DNA of 64,000 nucleotides from positions 5,394,001-5,458,000 of the forward strand of contig OZ253541.1 in the NCBI GenBank assembly GCA_965262365.1. The letters run 5' to 3'. How positions within the stretch are numbered: the first letter of the stretch is position 1; each line of letters begins with the position of its first letter. The notes under the pieces were generated by a model that was not told where the DNA came from, did not search any database, and saw nothing but the letters and a program-made list of their open reading frames with translations. Source of the stretch: UBA6522 sp965262365. Its GTDB lineage: Bacteria > Pseudomonadota > Gammaproteobacteria > Steroidobacterales > Rariloculaceae. The position numbers were made by a program, and so were the translations under genes. Below, piece by piece: positions 8,167 to 15,564 of the stretch.

Positions 8167-9669
8167 ATGGAGACATTGGGAAACTTTATTCGGGGGACAC
8201 GAACCGCGAGCACGTCCGGGCGTCTCGCGCCCGTTTTCAACCCGGCGACCGGCGAGCAGCGTCTCGGGGTCGGGCTTGCGAGCGAGGAAGAGACGCGGGC
8301 TGCGATTTCCGCGGCGCAGAATGCCTTTGCGTCCTGGAAGGCGGTAACGCCGCTGAATCGGGCCCGGGTGATGTTCGCCTTCAAGGCTCTGGTGGAAGAG
8401 CATCGGCGCGAGCTGGCCGAACTCATCACGCTGGAACACGGCAAGGTGCTCTCCGACGCGGACGGTGAACTGACGCGCGGGCTGGAGGTGGTGGAGTTCG
8501 CGGCCGGGATCCCGCATCTGCTCAAGGGTGAACACAGCCTGAATGTCGGCCGCGGCGTGGACGGCTACAGCCTCATGCAACCGCTGGGCGTCTGCGCCGG
8601 GATCAGCCCGTTCAATTTCCCGGCGATGGTGCCCATGTGGATGTTTCCCGTCGCCATCGCCTGCGGCAACACCTTCGTGATGAAGCCGTCGGAGAAGGAC
8701 CCGTCGGTGACGTTGCGGCTGGCCGAGCTTCTGACGGAGGCGGGACTTCCGGATGGCGTATTGAATATCGTCAACGGTGACAAGGTTGCCGTCGACGTGT
8801 TGCTTGCGGATGAACGGGTTCAGGCGGTCAGTTTCGTGGGCTCGACCCCGGTCGCCGAGTACGTGTACACGACGGGGAGCGCCTGCGGGAAACGTGTGCA
8901 GGCGCTGGGCGGCGCAAAAAATCACATGCTCATCATGCCCGATGCGGATCCCGAGCAGGTCGTGCAGTCGTTGATGGGAGCGGCCTATGGTTCGGCGGGT
9001 GAGCGCTGCATGGCGATTTCCGTGGCGGTTTGCGTCGGCGATGAGGTGGCCGACACGCTCGTGGACCGGCTGGGGCAGGAGATCGACGCGATGCGCGTGG
9101 GACCGGGCTCCGGCCTCGAGCACGAAGCCCATATGGGCCCGCTGATTTCGGCCCAGCACGCCGCCAGGGTGCGCCAGTACATCGACAGCGGTGTCGAGGA
9201 AGGCGCCACGCTTCGCCGGGATGGCCGCAATTTCAGATTTTCCAGGGACAATTGCGGTTTCTTTGTCGGCCCGACGCTGTTGGATCACGTGAAACAGGGC
9301 ATGCGGATCTACGAGGAAGAGATCTTCGGGCCGGTGCTCTGCGTCGTGCGCGTGAGCAGCCGCGATGCAGGGGTCCGGTTGATCAACGAGCACGAATTCG
9401 GCAATGGAACCGCGATTTTCACACGTGACGGCGACACGGCACGTCGTTTCTGCGAGGAGATCCAGGTCGGCATGGTTGGCGTCAACGTGCCGATCCCGGT
9501 GCCGATGGCGTTTCACAGTTTCGGCGGCTGGAAACGGTCCCTGTTCGGCCCGCTGCACATGCATGGCCCGGACGGGGTTCGATTCTATACGCGCATGAAA
9601 TCGGTGACGGCACGCTGGCCCGGGGCGCAGTCCGCCGACTCCGGATTCTCGATGCCCACCATGAAGTGA
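8167..9669 (+). CDS. mmsA: Methylmalonate-semialdehyde dehydrogenase (CoA-acylating)
   Basis: This is a 500-residue aldehyde dehydrogenase of the MmsA group, which turns methylmalonate or malonate semialdehyde plus CoA and NAD into propionyl- or acetyl-CoA and CO2. The catalytic cysteine is C281 in 'GSAGERCMAIS'. The general-base glutamate of ordinary aldehyde dehydrogenases is replaced by N252 in 'LGGAKNHMLIMPDAD', a hallmark of this CoA-dependent group. 'GISPFNFPAMVPMWMFP' and 'FHSFGGWKRSLFG' are also typical. It is divergent from the aminotransferase gene, forming a plausible two-step beta-amino-acid pathway. The 3' end converges with etfA across 36 bases. Confidence 0.94.
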   Translation: METLGNFIRGTRTASTSGRLAPVFNPATGEQRLGVGLASEEETRAAISAAQNAFASWKAVTPLNRARVMFAFKALVEEHRRELAELITLEHGKVLSDADGELTRGLEVVEFAAGIPHLLKGEHSLNVGRGVDGYSLMQPLGVCAGISPFNFPAMVPMWMFPVAIACGNTFVMKPSEKDPSVTLRLAELLTEAGLPDGVLNIVNGDKVAVDVLLADERVQAVSFVGSTPVAEYVYTTGSACGKRVQALGGAKNHMLIMPDADPEQVVQSLMGAAYGSAGERCMAISVAVCVGDEVADTLVDRLGQEIDAMRVGPGSGLEHEAHMGPLISAQHAARVRQYIDSGVEEGATLRRDGRNFRFSRDNCGFFVGPTLLDHVKQGMRIYEEEIFGPVLCVVRVSSRDAGVRLINEHEFGNGTAIFTRDGDTARRFCEEIQVGMVGVNVPIPVPMAFHSFGGWKRSLFGPLHMHGPDGVRFYTRMKSVTARWPGAQSADSGFSMPTMK

Positions 9670-9705
9670 GCGGTGCGCAGCTGCGCATTTCCGAAGGTCC
9701 GGCTG

Positions 9706-10653
9706 CTAACCGCCCAGCGCTTCGATCAGTTCCGGGACGGCGTCGAACAGGTCCGCCACCAGACCGATATCGGCGACCTCGAACAGCGGCGCTTCCGAGT
9801 CCGTGTTGATGGCCACGATGACATCCGCATCCTTGATCCCGGTGAGGTGCTGGATGGCTCCGGAAATGCCCACGGCGACGTAGAGTTGCGGCGCGATGAT
9901 CTTCCCGGTCTGGCCGACCTGCAGATCATTGCGCGCATACCCTGAATCCACCGCGGCGCGCGATGCGCCCACGGCGGCGCCGAGGGTATCGGCCAGACGG
10001 TAGATGAGTTCGAAGTTTTCCTTGCTGCCGAGGCCGCGTCCGCCGGATACGACCCGGGTGGCGGTCTGCAGATCCGGCCTGCCGCCGCCGGAGTCGCTGC
10101 GAAGCTCGATGAACCGGGTATGGTCCGGGAGCTCGGCAACGGTGGAACATTTCCGGATCGGGGCGCTGCCTGTGGCTTCGGCCGCCTGGTAAGAAGCGGT
10201 TCTGACAGTGGCTACCACGGGACGGTCTGCCGGTGCCTCCACCGTGAGAATGGCATTGCCGGCGTAGATCGGCCGCTTGAACCGCCAGGCGCTTTCGGCG
10301 CTCATGATATCGCTGAGCTGGCCCACGCCAAGGAGCGCCGCAATCCGCGGTATCAGGTCCTTGCCGAAGGTGGTCGAAGGACCGAAGACGTGGGTGTAAT
10401 CGGTGGCCAGTTCACAAACCTGGGGCGCCGCGACCGAGGCCAGGGCAACCCGATTTGCCGGGTGATCGACCCTGATGACGGTTGTCACGCCCGCAAGCGC
10501 AGCCGCCTGTGCTGCCACGGCGCCGCCGTCGTCGGCGAGAACCGCTATGTCGATTGCCGATGGCTCGAAGCTTCGGGCGCAGGACACGCACTTCGCCGTG
10601 CTGGCGTTGAGGGATCGCCCGTCATGTTCGGCAACGATCAGCACGCGGGCCAT
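9706..10653 (-). CDS. etfA: Electron transfer flavoprotein alpha subunit
   Basis: The 315-residue protein has the ETF-alpha layout: an N-terminal alpha/beta domain, then the FAD domain with 'SGGRGLGSKENFELIYRLA' and the signature 'GQTGKIIAPQLYVAVGISG' with 'AIQHLTGIKDADVIVAINTD'. With EtfB it carries electrons from acyl-CoA and related dehydrogenases to ETF-quinone oxidoreductase. Its start overlaps the etfB stop by one base (TGATG), which implies translational coupling. No acyl-CoA dehydrogenase or ETF-QO gene is visible nearby. Confidence 0.96.
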   Translation of the reverse strand: MARVLIVAEHDGRSLNASTAKCVSCARSFEPSAIDIAVLADDGGAVAAQAAALAGVTTVIRVDHPANRVALASVAAPQVCELATDYTHVFGPSTTFGKDLIPRIAALLGVGQLSDIMSAESAWRFKRPIYAGNAILTVEAPADRPVVATVRTASYQAAEATGSAPIRKCSTVAELPDHTRFIELRSDSGGGRPDLQTATRVVSGGRGLGSKENFELIYRLADTLGAAVGASRAAVDSGYARNDLQVGQTGKIIAPQLYVAVGISGAIQHLTGIKDADVIVAINTDSEAPLFEVADIGLVADLFDAVPELIEALGG

Positions 10654-11411
10654 CAGACCAACTCCTTTTGCCGCAGGGCCTGCACCAACTCGACCACATC
10701 GCGCACCATTTCCCCCCTGGGGCGCTGGGCGGGCGGTTCGATCCCCATCACCCGGAACTGAACCTCCGGTGCCACGTTCAAGTCAGCCAGCGTCAGCGTC
10801 TCCAGCGGTTTTTTCTTGGCCTTGAGGATGTCGGGGAGCTTGGTATAGCGGGGTTCGTTCAGGCGCAGGTCCGTGGTCACCACGGCCGGCAGGTCGAATT
10901 CGACGACTTCCATGCCGGCGTCGACTTCCCGCATCGCCGTCGCCACGCCGTTGCTGAAAACGAGCCTGGAGGTAAAGGTCGCCTGGGGGCGTCCCCAGAG
11001 CGCGGCCAGCATCTGGCCGGTCTGATTGTTGTCGCCGTCGATGGCCTGCTTGCCCAAGATCACCAGTTCCGAGTTCTCCCGGTGAATCAGGGCCAGCAAT
11101 GCTCTGGCGATGGTCAGGGGTTCCAGGTCCCGCTCAACCTCCACCAGAACGGCCCGGTCGGCGCCCATGGCCAACCCGCCCCGCAATTGTTGCGAACATG
11201 CCTGGGTGCCGATGGACGCCACGACGATCTCCTCGGCCTCGCCCCGTTCCCTGATTCGCAACGCCTCCTCGAGGGCGATCTCATCGAAGGGATTGATGCT
11301 CATCTTGACGCCGTCCAGCGCCATACCCGTGCCGTCGGGTTTCACGCGCACGCGGACGTTGGCGTCCACGACGCGTTTCAGAGGGACGAGAACTGTGTTG
11401 ATGACCGTCAT
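10653..11411 (-). CDS. etfB: Electron transfer flavoprotein beta subunit
   Basis: This is the 252-residue partner of EtfA and binds AMP. It has the family opening 'VLVPLKRVVDANVRVRVK', 'SINPFDEIALEEALRIRE', and the C-terminal signature 'VVTTDLRLNEPRYTKLPDILKAKKKPLE'. It is the first gene of the etfBA pair. A 175-base gap separates it from nadB upstream on the same strand, so it probably has its own promoter. No convincing promoter was found in that gap. Confidence 0.96.
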   Translation of the reverse strand: MTVINTVLVPLKRVVDANVRVRVKPDGTGMALDGVKMSINPFDEIALEEALRIRERGEAEEIVVASIGTQACSQQLRGGLAMGADRAVLVEVERDLEPLTIARALLALIHRENSELVILGKQAIDGDNNQTGQMLAALWGRPQATFTSRLVFSNGVATAMREVDAGMEVVEFDLPAVVTTDLRLNEPRYTKLPDILKAKKKPLETLTLADLNVAPEVQFRVMGIEPPAQRPRGEMVRDVVELVQALRQKELV

Positions 11412-11586
11412 CGTCAGTACCTTTCGGACAGAAAGGGTTTCGTTTCGGGAGAGTATCCGGCTCGCCCTGATCCGATCAAGCAGCCCTGTCTCTTATGGAA
11501 GAATATCCGTCGCGCCGCCAATACCCGATCAATCGCTGCGTCGGGCGGTGTGCATGTACCGCCTATCGTGCGTCGGTGCACGCGCA

Positions 11587-13206
11587 CTAACGCGACGCGG
11601 CTTCCCGCGCTCGAATGCCTGACAGCCGCAACGCCGAATCCTTCGGCAGCGGTCCCATGCGCGGGTAATCCAGGTTGTAGTGAAGCCCGCGGCTCTCGTG
11701 GCGCCGGGCGGCGCTTTCGGTGATCAGCCGGGAGACGGCGACCAGGTTTTCCAGTTCGAGCAGGTCGGGATGCAGCCGGCGATGGTCGCGTGAGCCTGCT
11801 ACGCGCCGTTGCAGATCCGCCAGCAAGCCCGCCGCTTCGGCAAGGCTTTCCCGCGTACGCACGATGCCTACGTGTTCCCACATGATGCGGCGAAGTTCGG
11901 TCGCGCACGCCTTTGCCCAGACGAGGTCGCGGCGGTCGATTTCGTAGCTGCCGACCAGTGTCGGCAGGCGCGGCCGTCGGCGCGCGCGCCGGCGAATCCG
12001 CTCGTCGATACGAGTGCTCACCGACTTCGCAAAGGCCAGTGCCTCCAGGAGCGAGTTGCTGGCCAGGCGATTGGCGCCGTGCAGCCCCGTGCAACCGACC
12101 TCACCGGCAGCGTAGAGGTGCCGGATGTCGGTCCCGCCACCGCTGTCGGTGACCACGCCGCCGCACGTGTAGTGGGCCGCCGGAACCACCGGGATCGGTT
12201 CGGCGGTCAAATCGAAGCCGAACGCCCGGCAGGTGTCCAGGATGTTGGGGAATCGCCTGCGGATTTCGGCCGCGGGTTTGTGGCTGATGTCCAGCAGAAC
12301 GTGGTCGCAGTCCTCGGCGGACATCTCGTGGACGATGGCGCGGGAGACGACGTCCCGTGGCGCCAGTTCCAGCCGCTCATCGTGGCGGGACATGAACCGG
12401 GTGCCGTCGGGAAGCAGCAGCCGGGCGCCTTCGCCGCGCAGCGCCTCGGAGATCAGTATGCTCCGCGAACCCGGTACGTGCAGGCACGAAGGGTGAAACT
12501 GGACGAACTCCATGTTGGATATCCGGCACCCGGCTCGCCAGGCCATGGCGATGCCGTCCCCCGTGGAGGCGTTGGTGGCGTGCCGGTAGACCCCCGACGC
12601 GCCGCCGGTGGCCAGCACCACCACGTTGGCCCAACGCGTCTCGACCTCTCCGGAAGCCGTATCGATCAGGGTCAGACCGACGCAGCGATCGGGTCCCGAC
12701 AGGCCGAGTTGACGCGAGGTCAGGAGATTGGCGACAAAGCGATTCTCCAGCAATTCGATCTCCGGGTGCCGGCGAACCTGCTGAGCCAACACGCCCATGA
12801 CCGCCCGCCCGGTGGCGTCGTCCGCGTGCACGATCCTGCGCTGGCTGTGACCGCCCTCGCGCGTCAGGTGCAGTTCGGAACCGCCGTTCTTGCGGGTGAA
12901 TCGCACGCCGTGTCCCTGCAGCCAGCGGATGCACTCCGGGCCTTCGCTGACGACCTGACGCACGACATCCGAATGGCACAGGCCTGCGCCGGCCTGGACG
13001 GTATCGGACTGGTGATGGGAGAGAGAGTCCTCCGGCCCCATGACGGCGGCGATGCCGCCCTGGGCGTTATAGCTGGCCGTCTCGCTGAGTGCGGTCTTGG
13101 TGATCACCGCCGGACGATGCCCCGCATCCGCCAGCCGCAGCGCCGTACTCAGCCCGGCGATACCGCCGCCGACGATGAGGATGGGATGTTCCGTGTTCCG
13201 ATGCAT
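11587..13206 (-). CDS. nadB: L-aspartate oxidase
   Basis: This is a 539-residue flavoprotein for the first step of NAD synthesis, L-aspartate to iminoaspartate. It has an N-terminal dinucleotide site 'ILIVGGGIAGLSTALRLA', the succinate-dehydrogenase-like region 'TKTALSETASYNAQGGIAA', and the active-site stretch 'VPAAHYTCGGVVTDSGG' followed by 'AAGEVGCTGLHGANRLASNS'. The helical C-terminal domain is complete. It lies 39 bases after nadA on the same strand. Iminoaspartate is unstable and is used directly by NadA, which fits the pairing. NadC is not in the window. Confidence 0.96.
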   Translation of the reverse strand: MHRNTEHPILIVGGGIAGLSTALRLADAGHRPAVITKTALSETASYNAQGGIAAVMGPEDSLSHHQSDTVQAGAGLCHSDVVRQVVSEGPECIRWLQGHGVRFTRKNGGSELHLTREGGHSQRRIVHADDATGRAVMGVLAQQVRRHPEIELLENRFVANLLTSRQLGLSGPDRCVGLTLIDTASGEVETRWANVVVLATGGASGVYRHATNASTGDGIAMAWRAGCRISNMEFVQFHPSCLHVPGSRSILISEALRGEGARLLLPDGTRFMSRHDERLELAPRDVVSRAIVHEMSAEDCDHVLLDISHKPAAEIRRRFPNILDTCRAFGFDLTAEPIPVVPAAHYTCGGVVTDSGGGTDIRHLYAAGEVGCTGLHGANRLASNSLLEALAFAKSVSTRIDERIRRRARRRPRLPTLVGSYEIDRRDLVWAKACATELRRIMWEHVGIVRTRESLAEAAGLLADLQRRVAGSRDHRRLHPDLLELENLVAVSRLITESAARRHESRGLHYNLDYPRMGPLPKDSALRLSGIRAREAASR

Positions 13207-13245
13207 GGTTACGGGTGAGCGTTGGATCGGGTGTTGGCGCCGCCG

Positions 13246-14247
13246 CTAGGCCGAGTACTCCAGCATCCGCGCCACGGAACGCAGGGCGCCTGCGCGCACC
13301 GCCGGGTCGACTTCCACTTCGTGCTTGAGTTCCTCCAGCGACGCCAGGATTTTCGGCAGCGTAATGGTCTTCATGTGCGGACAAAGGTTGCAGGGGCGGA
13401 TGAAGTCCACATCCGGAAATTCCACCGCCACGTTGTCGCTCATGGAGCACTCGGTAATCATGACCACCCGGGAAGGGCGCTCGTTGTCAACGAAGTTGAT
13501 CATTCCGGAGGTCGAGCCGACGAAATCCGCCTCTTCCAGGACGTCCGGCGGGCATTCGGGGTGGGCGATGATCTGAATGTCGGGTGTGGCCTTGCGGTAG
13601 CCTCGCAATTCCGCGCCGGTAAAACGTTCGTGGACTTCGCAGGTACCCTCCCAGAGGATCACCTCCACGTCGGTCTGATCGGCGACGTACTTGCCCAGGT
13701 AGTTGTCCGGCAGGAAGATCACGCGGTTCACACCCAGTGCCTCGACGATGCGGACCGCGTTGGCCGAGGTGCAACAGACATCGGATTCGGCCTTGACGTC
13801 GGCGCTGGTATTCACATAGGTCACCACCGGCACGCCGGGATAGCGCTGCTTGAGCAGTCGGACGTCGTCCCCGGTGATCGAAGCCGCCAGCGAGCAACCG
13901 GCGCCAAGGTCGGGGATCAGCACTTTCTTTTCGGGATTGATGATCTTTGCGGTCTCGGCCATGAAGTGCACGCCGCACATGACAATGACGTCCGCATCCG
14001 TCTCGCTGGCCTTCTGCGCGAGCCCCAGGGAGTCCCCCGTATAGTCGGCGACGCCGTGGTAGATCTCCGGGGTCTGATAGTTGTGAGCGAGGATGATCGC
14101 GTTGCGCTGAACCTTCAGTTCATTGATGAGCGCGATGTAGGGGGCGTGTACCGGCCATTCGATCTCGGGAATGACATCCCGGACAAGTTCGTAGGTGGCA
14201 TGCGTCGCCGCGGCCACTTCGGGGGAATAGGCGAGAGTCTGCTCCAT
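13246..14247 (-). CDS. nadA: Quinolinate synthase A
   Basis: The protein condenses iminoaspartate with dihydroxyacetone phosphate to quinolinate, using a 4Fe-4S cluster. The three cluster cysteines fit 'VMCGVHFMAETAKI', 'DVCCTSANAVR' and 'RPCNLCPHMK'. Substrate-binding motifs such as 'ILAHNYQTPEIYH' and 'HPECPPDVL' are present. The ATG at 14247 is chosen because AAGGAG lies seven bases upstream of it; this gives 333 residues. The frame stays open to an upstream ATG at 14277, but that codon lies in an inverted repeat and has no ribosome binding site. nadB follows 39 bases downstream. Confidence 0.96.
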   Translation of the reverse strand: MEQTLAYSPEVAAATHATYELVRDVIPEIEWPVHAPYIALINELKVQRNAIILAHNYQTPEIYHGVADYTGDSLGLAQKASETDADVIVMCGVHFMAETAKIINPEKKVLIPDLGAGCSLAASITGDDVRLLKQRYPGVPVVTYVNTSADVKAESDVCCTSANAVRIVEALGVNRVIFLPDNYLGKYVADQTDVEVILWEGTCEVHERFTGAELRGYRKATPDIQIIAHPECPPDVLEEADFVGSTSGMINFVDNERPSRVVMITECSMSDNVAVEFPDVDFIRPCNLCPHMKTITLPKILASLEELKHEVEVDPAVRAGALRSVARMLEYSA

Positions 14248-14261
14248 GACCCGGCTCCTTG

Positions 14262-14276
14262 TGCTCACAATGAGCA
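14262..14276. promoter_or_regulatory. Palindromic operator candidate upstream of nadA
   Basis: TGCTCA-CAA-TGAGCA is a perfect 6-3-6 inverted repeat 15 bases upstream of the nadA ATG, immediately before the Shine-Dalgarno sequence. A weak promoter can be drawn just upstream on the minus strand (TTGCAC, 19 bases, TATACT, complement of 14290-14320). A repressor bound here would block both transcription and ribosome entry. A Nudix-type NAD regulator gene at 40.2 kb is a candidate partner, but the site does not clearly match a consensus that I can recall. Confidence 0.45.
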
Positions 14277-14635
14277 TAATAGACCGCAGAGTATATCACA
14301 GCCCTGTCATCGAAGTGCAATGGTCCGTGCTTCGCCCGTCTCCCCACCGGGAAATCTCCCCATTGGGAATTGCGGGGGCGCGTGCGTACAGCCGTGCGGG
14401 CGTCGTGGGGCGACGAGCGGGCCATGGATGGCCATTAGCGAGGAGTCCTTCCACTCAATCGATCATCCGTACGCATGAGTACCCCATGGTTGTATAACTG
14501 ACTGTAATTGTGTAACTTTTCATCCTAAATCGCTGTTCCCCGCCCCTTGCAATCGGGTCCGGTGTACGCTCTAATACCCTGCAAATGGACGTATCCGTTC
14601 GGTTTCCGGGGGGCTGATAACGAAACCGGCTTTGA

Positions 14636-14760
14636 GCTATCGTTGCGCGCATGGCGACTTGCGAAGCCGATGTTGGCACCGAACTGACGCTGGTCAAGGG
14701 GGGCGAGGGGATCCGGTCGCTCCCGGAGTCGGTGCCGGCGAGTGCGCAACGCCATGGGTT
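14636..14760 (+). pseudogene. Degraded 5' end of the IS66-like transposase gene
   Basis: From 'CTATCGTTGCGCGCATGGCGA' onward this stretch is a diverged copy of 31258-31383, the upstream edge and first 40 codons of the IS66-like transposase. The fragment reads 'MATCEADVGTELTLVKGGEG' where the intact copy reads 'MAIRAEDVRTELTLIERAEG'. The homology ends near 14760, and no terminal inverted repeat is left. The flanks 14455-14635 and 14761-14837 hold nothing recognisable. Confidence 0.75.
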
Positions 14761-14837
14761 TGCGTCGCAGCGAGTGGATGACGTGGCGGTAATCCACGAC
14801 ATGTCCGTTACACCCGTTGGCCTGGACGCGCCCGCTT

Positions 14838-15152
14838 GAGATGCCCGTGCGGTGAAGCTCTCCCCGCCCAGTACCACGTGCGCGTGGGAGAAGCCGGAGT
14901 AGGCCAAGCGGAAGTGATACAGACGGTGCGCCAACGCCGCATTGGCGATCCTCACCCCCAGCCCGCTGGCGTCGGTGAAGTCCGACAGCCCGAGCTGAGC
15001 CGGCGGATGGGTCTGGCGGAATACGATCTCCTGCTCCGGTAGGCCGTGGCGGTACTGAACCCGGCCTTCGCCGCAGCCGCCTGCAGCGCGTTCTTTTGTC
15101 GAAATAACATGTAAAGCCTCACTTGGTGATCGGTGATATGACTGCCTGGCAT
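14838..15152 (-). pseudogene. IS21-family IstA transposase remnant
   Basis: The start reads 'ITDHQVRLYMLFRQKNALQ' and 'AAAAKAGFSTATAYR', the N-terminal helix-turn-helix of IstA. It then jumps, with a change of frame, to 'EQEIVFRQTHPPAQLGLSDF' and 'YHFRLAYSGFSHAHVVLGGE', which begin the IstA catalytic region. An internal deletion of a few hundred bases and loss of the whole 3' half, including istB, make it nonfunctional. Its ATG (complement of 15150-15152) abuts the point where the bactofilin reading frame stops making sense, so this element probably truncated that gene. Confidence 0.8.
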
Positions 15153-15390
15153 CGATATCGCCAATGACTTCTCCCTTGATCCGTACCTGCTTCGCCACGA
15201 TGCTTCCCTGAACGCGGCCGGAAGTCTCGACGGTGGCGTCATTGTCGGTGAGATCAACGGTTCCTTCGATGTTGCCGTTGACAAAAATGTCCGCCTTACC
15301 GGAGATATCGCCCTTGATCTTGATGGTCGCGCCGACAGTCGCGGTGAAACCGGAGGGACTTGCCTTGATCGGTGTAGGCGCTCTCTTCAT
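15153..15390 (-). pseudogene. Bactofilin, truncated after about 79 residues
   Basis: The N-terminal part is a bactofilin (polymer-forming cytoskeletal beta-helix protein): 'GATIKIKGDISGKADIFVNG', 'IEGTVDLTDNDATVETSGRV' and 'GSIVAKQVRIKGEVIGDIDA' are three beta-helix turns with the usual glycine spacing. Bactofilins normally run 100-160 residues with more turns and a short tail. Here the match ends at 'GDIDA' and the frame runs on into IS21 and intergenic sequence for another 230 codons. The remaining turns are lost, so a working polymer is unlikely. It diverges from the coiled-coil gene at 15565, and the 174-base gap contains the palindrome CTGAATTCAG (15436-15445). Confidence 0.8.
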
Positions 15391-15564
15391 GGCTTCTTCG
15401 CGGGCGCCTTGACTCGCCGCGGGCGGCCGCGGTGTCTGAATTCAGTTCAGAAGCTTCGGTTTCCCGGGAAATGCGGCTATAGTCAGCTATCATCCCGTGT
15501 ATGGGGTCATTGTGCGTGTGGCATTATTCGTGAATGCGCGTGGCGCCAGTTAGAGGAGAACGAC

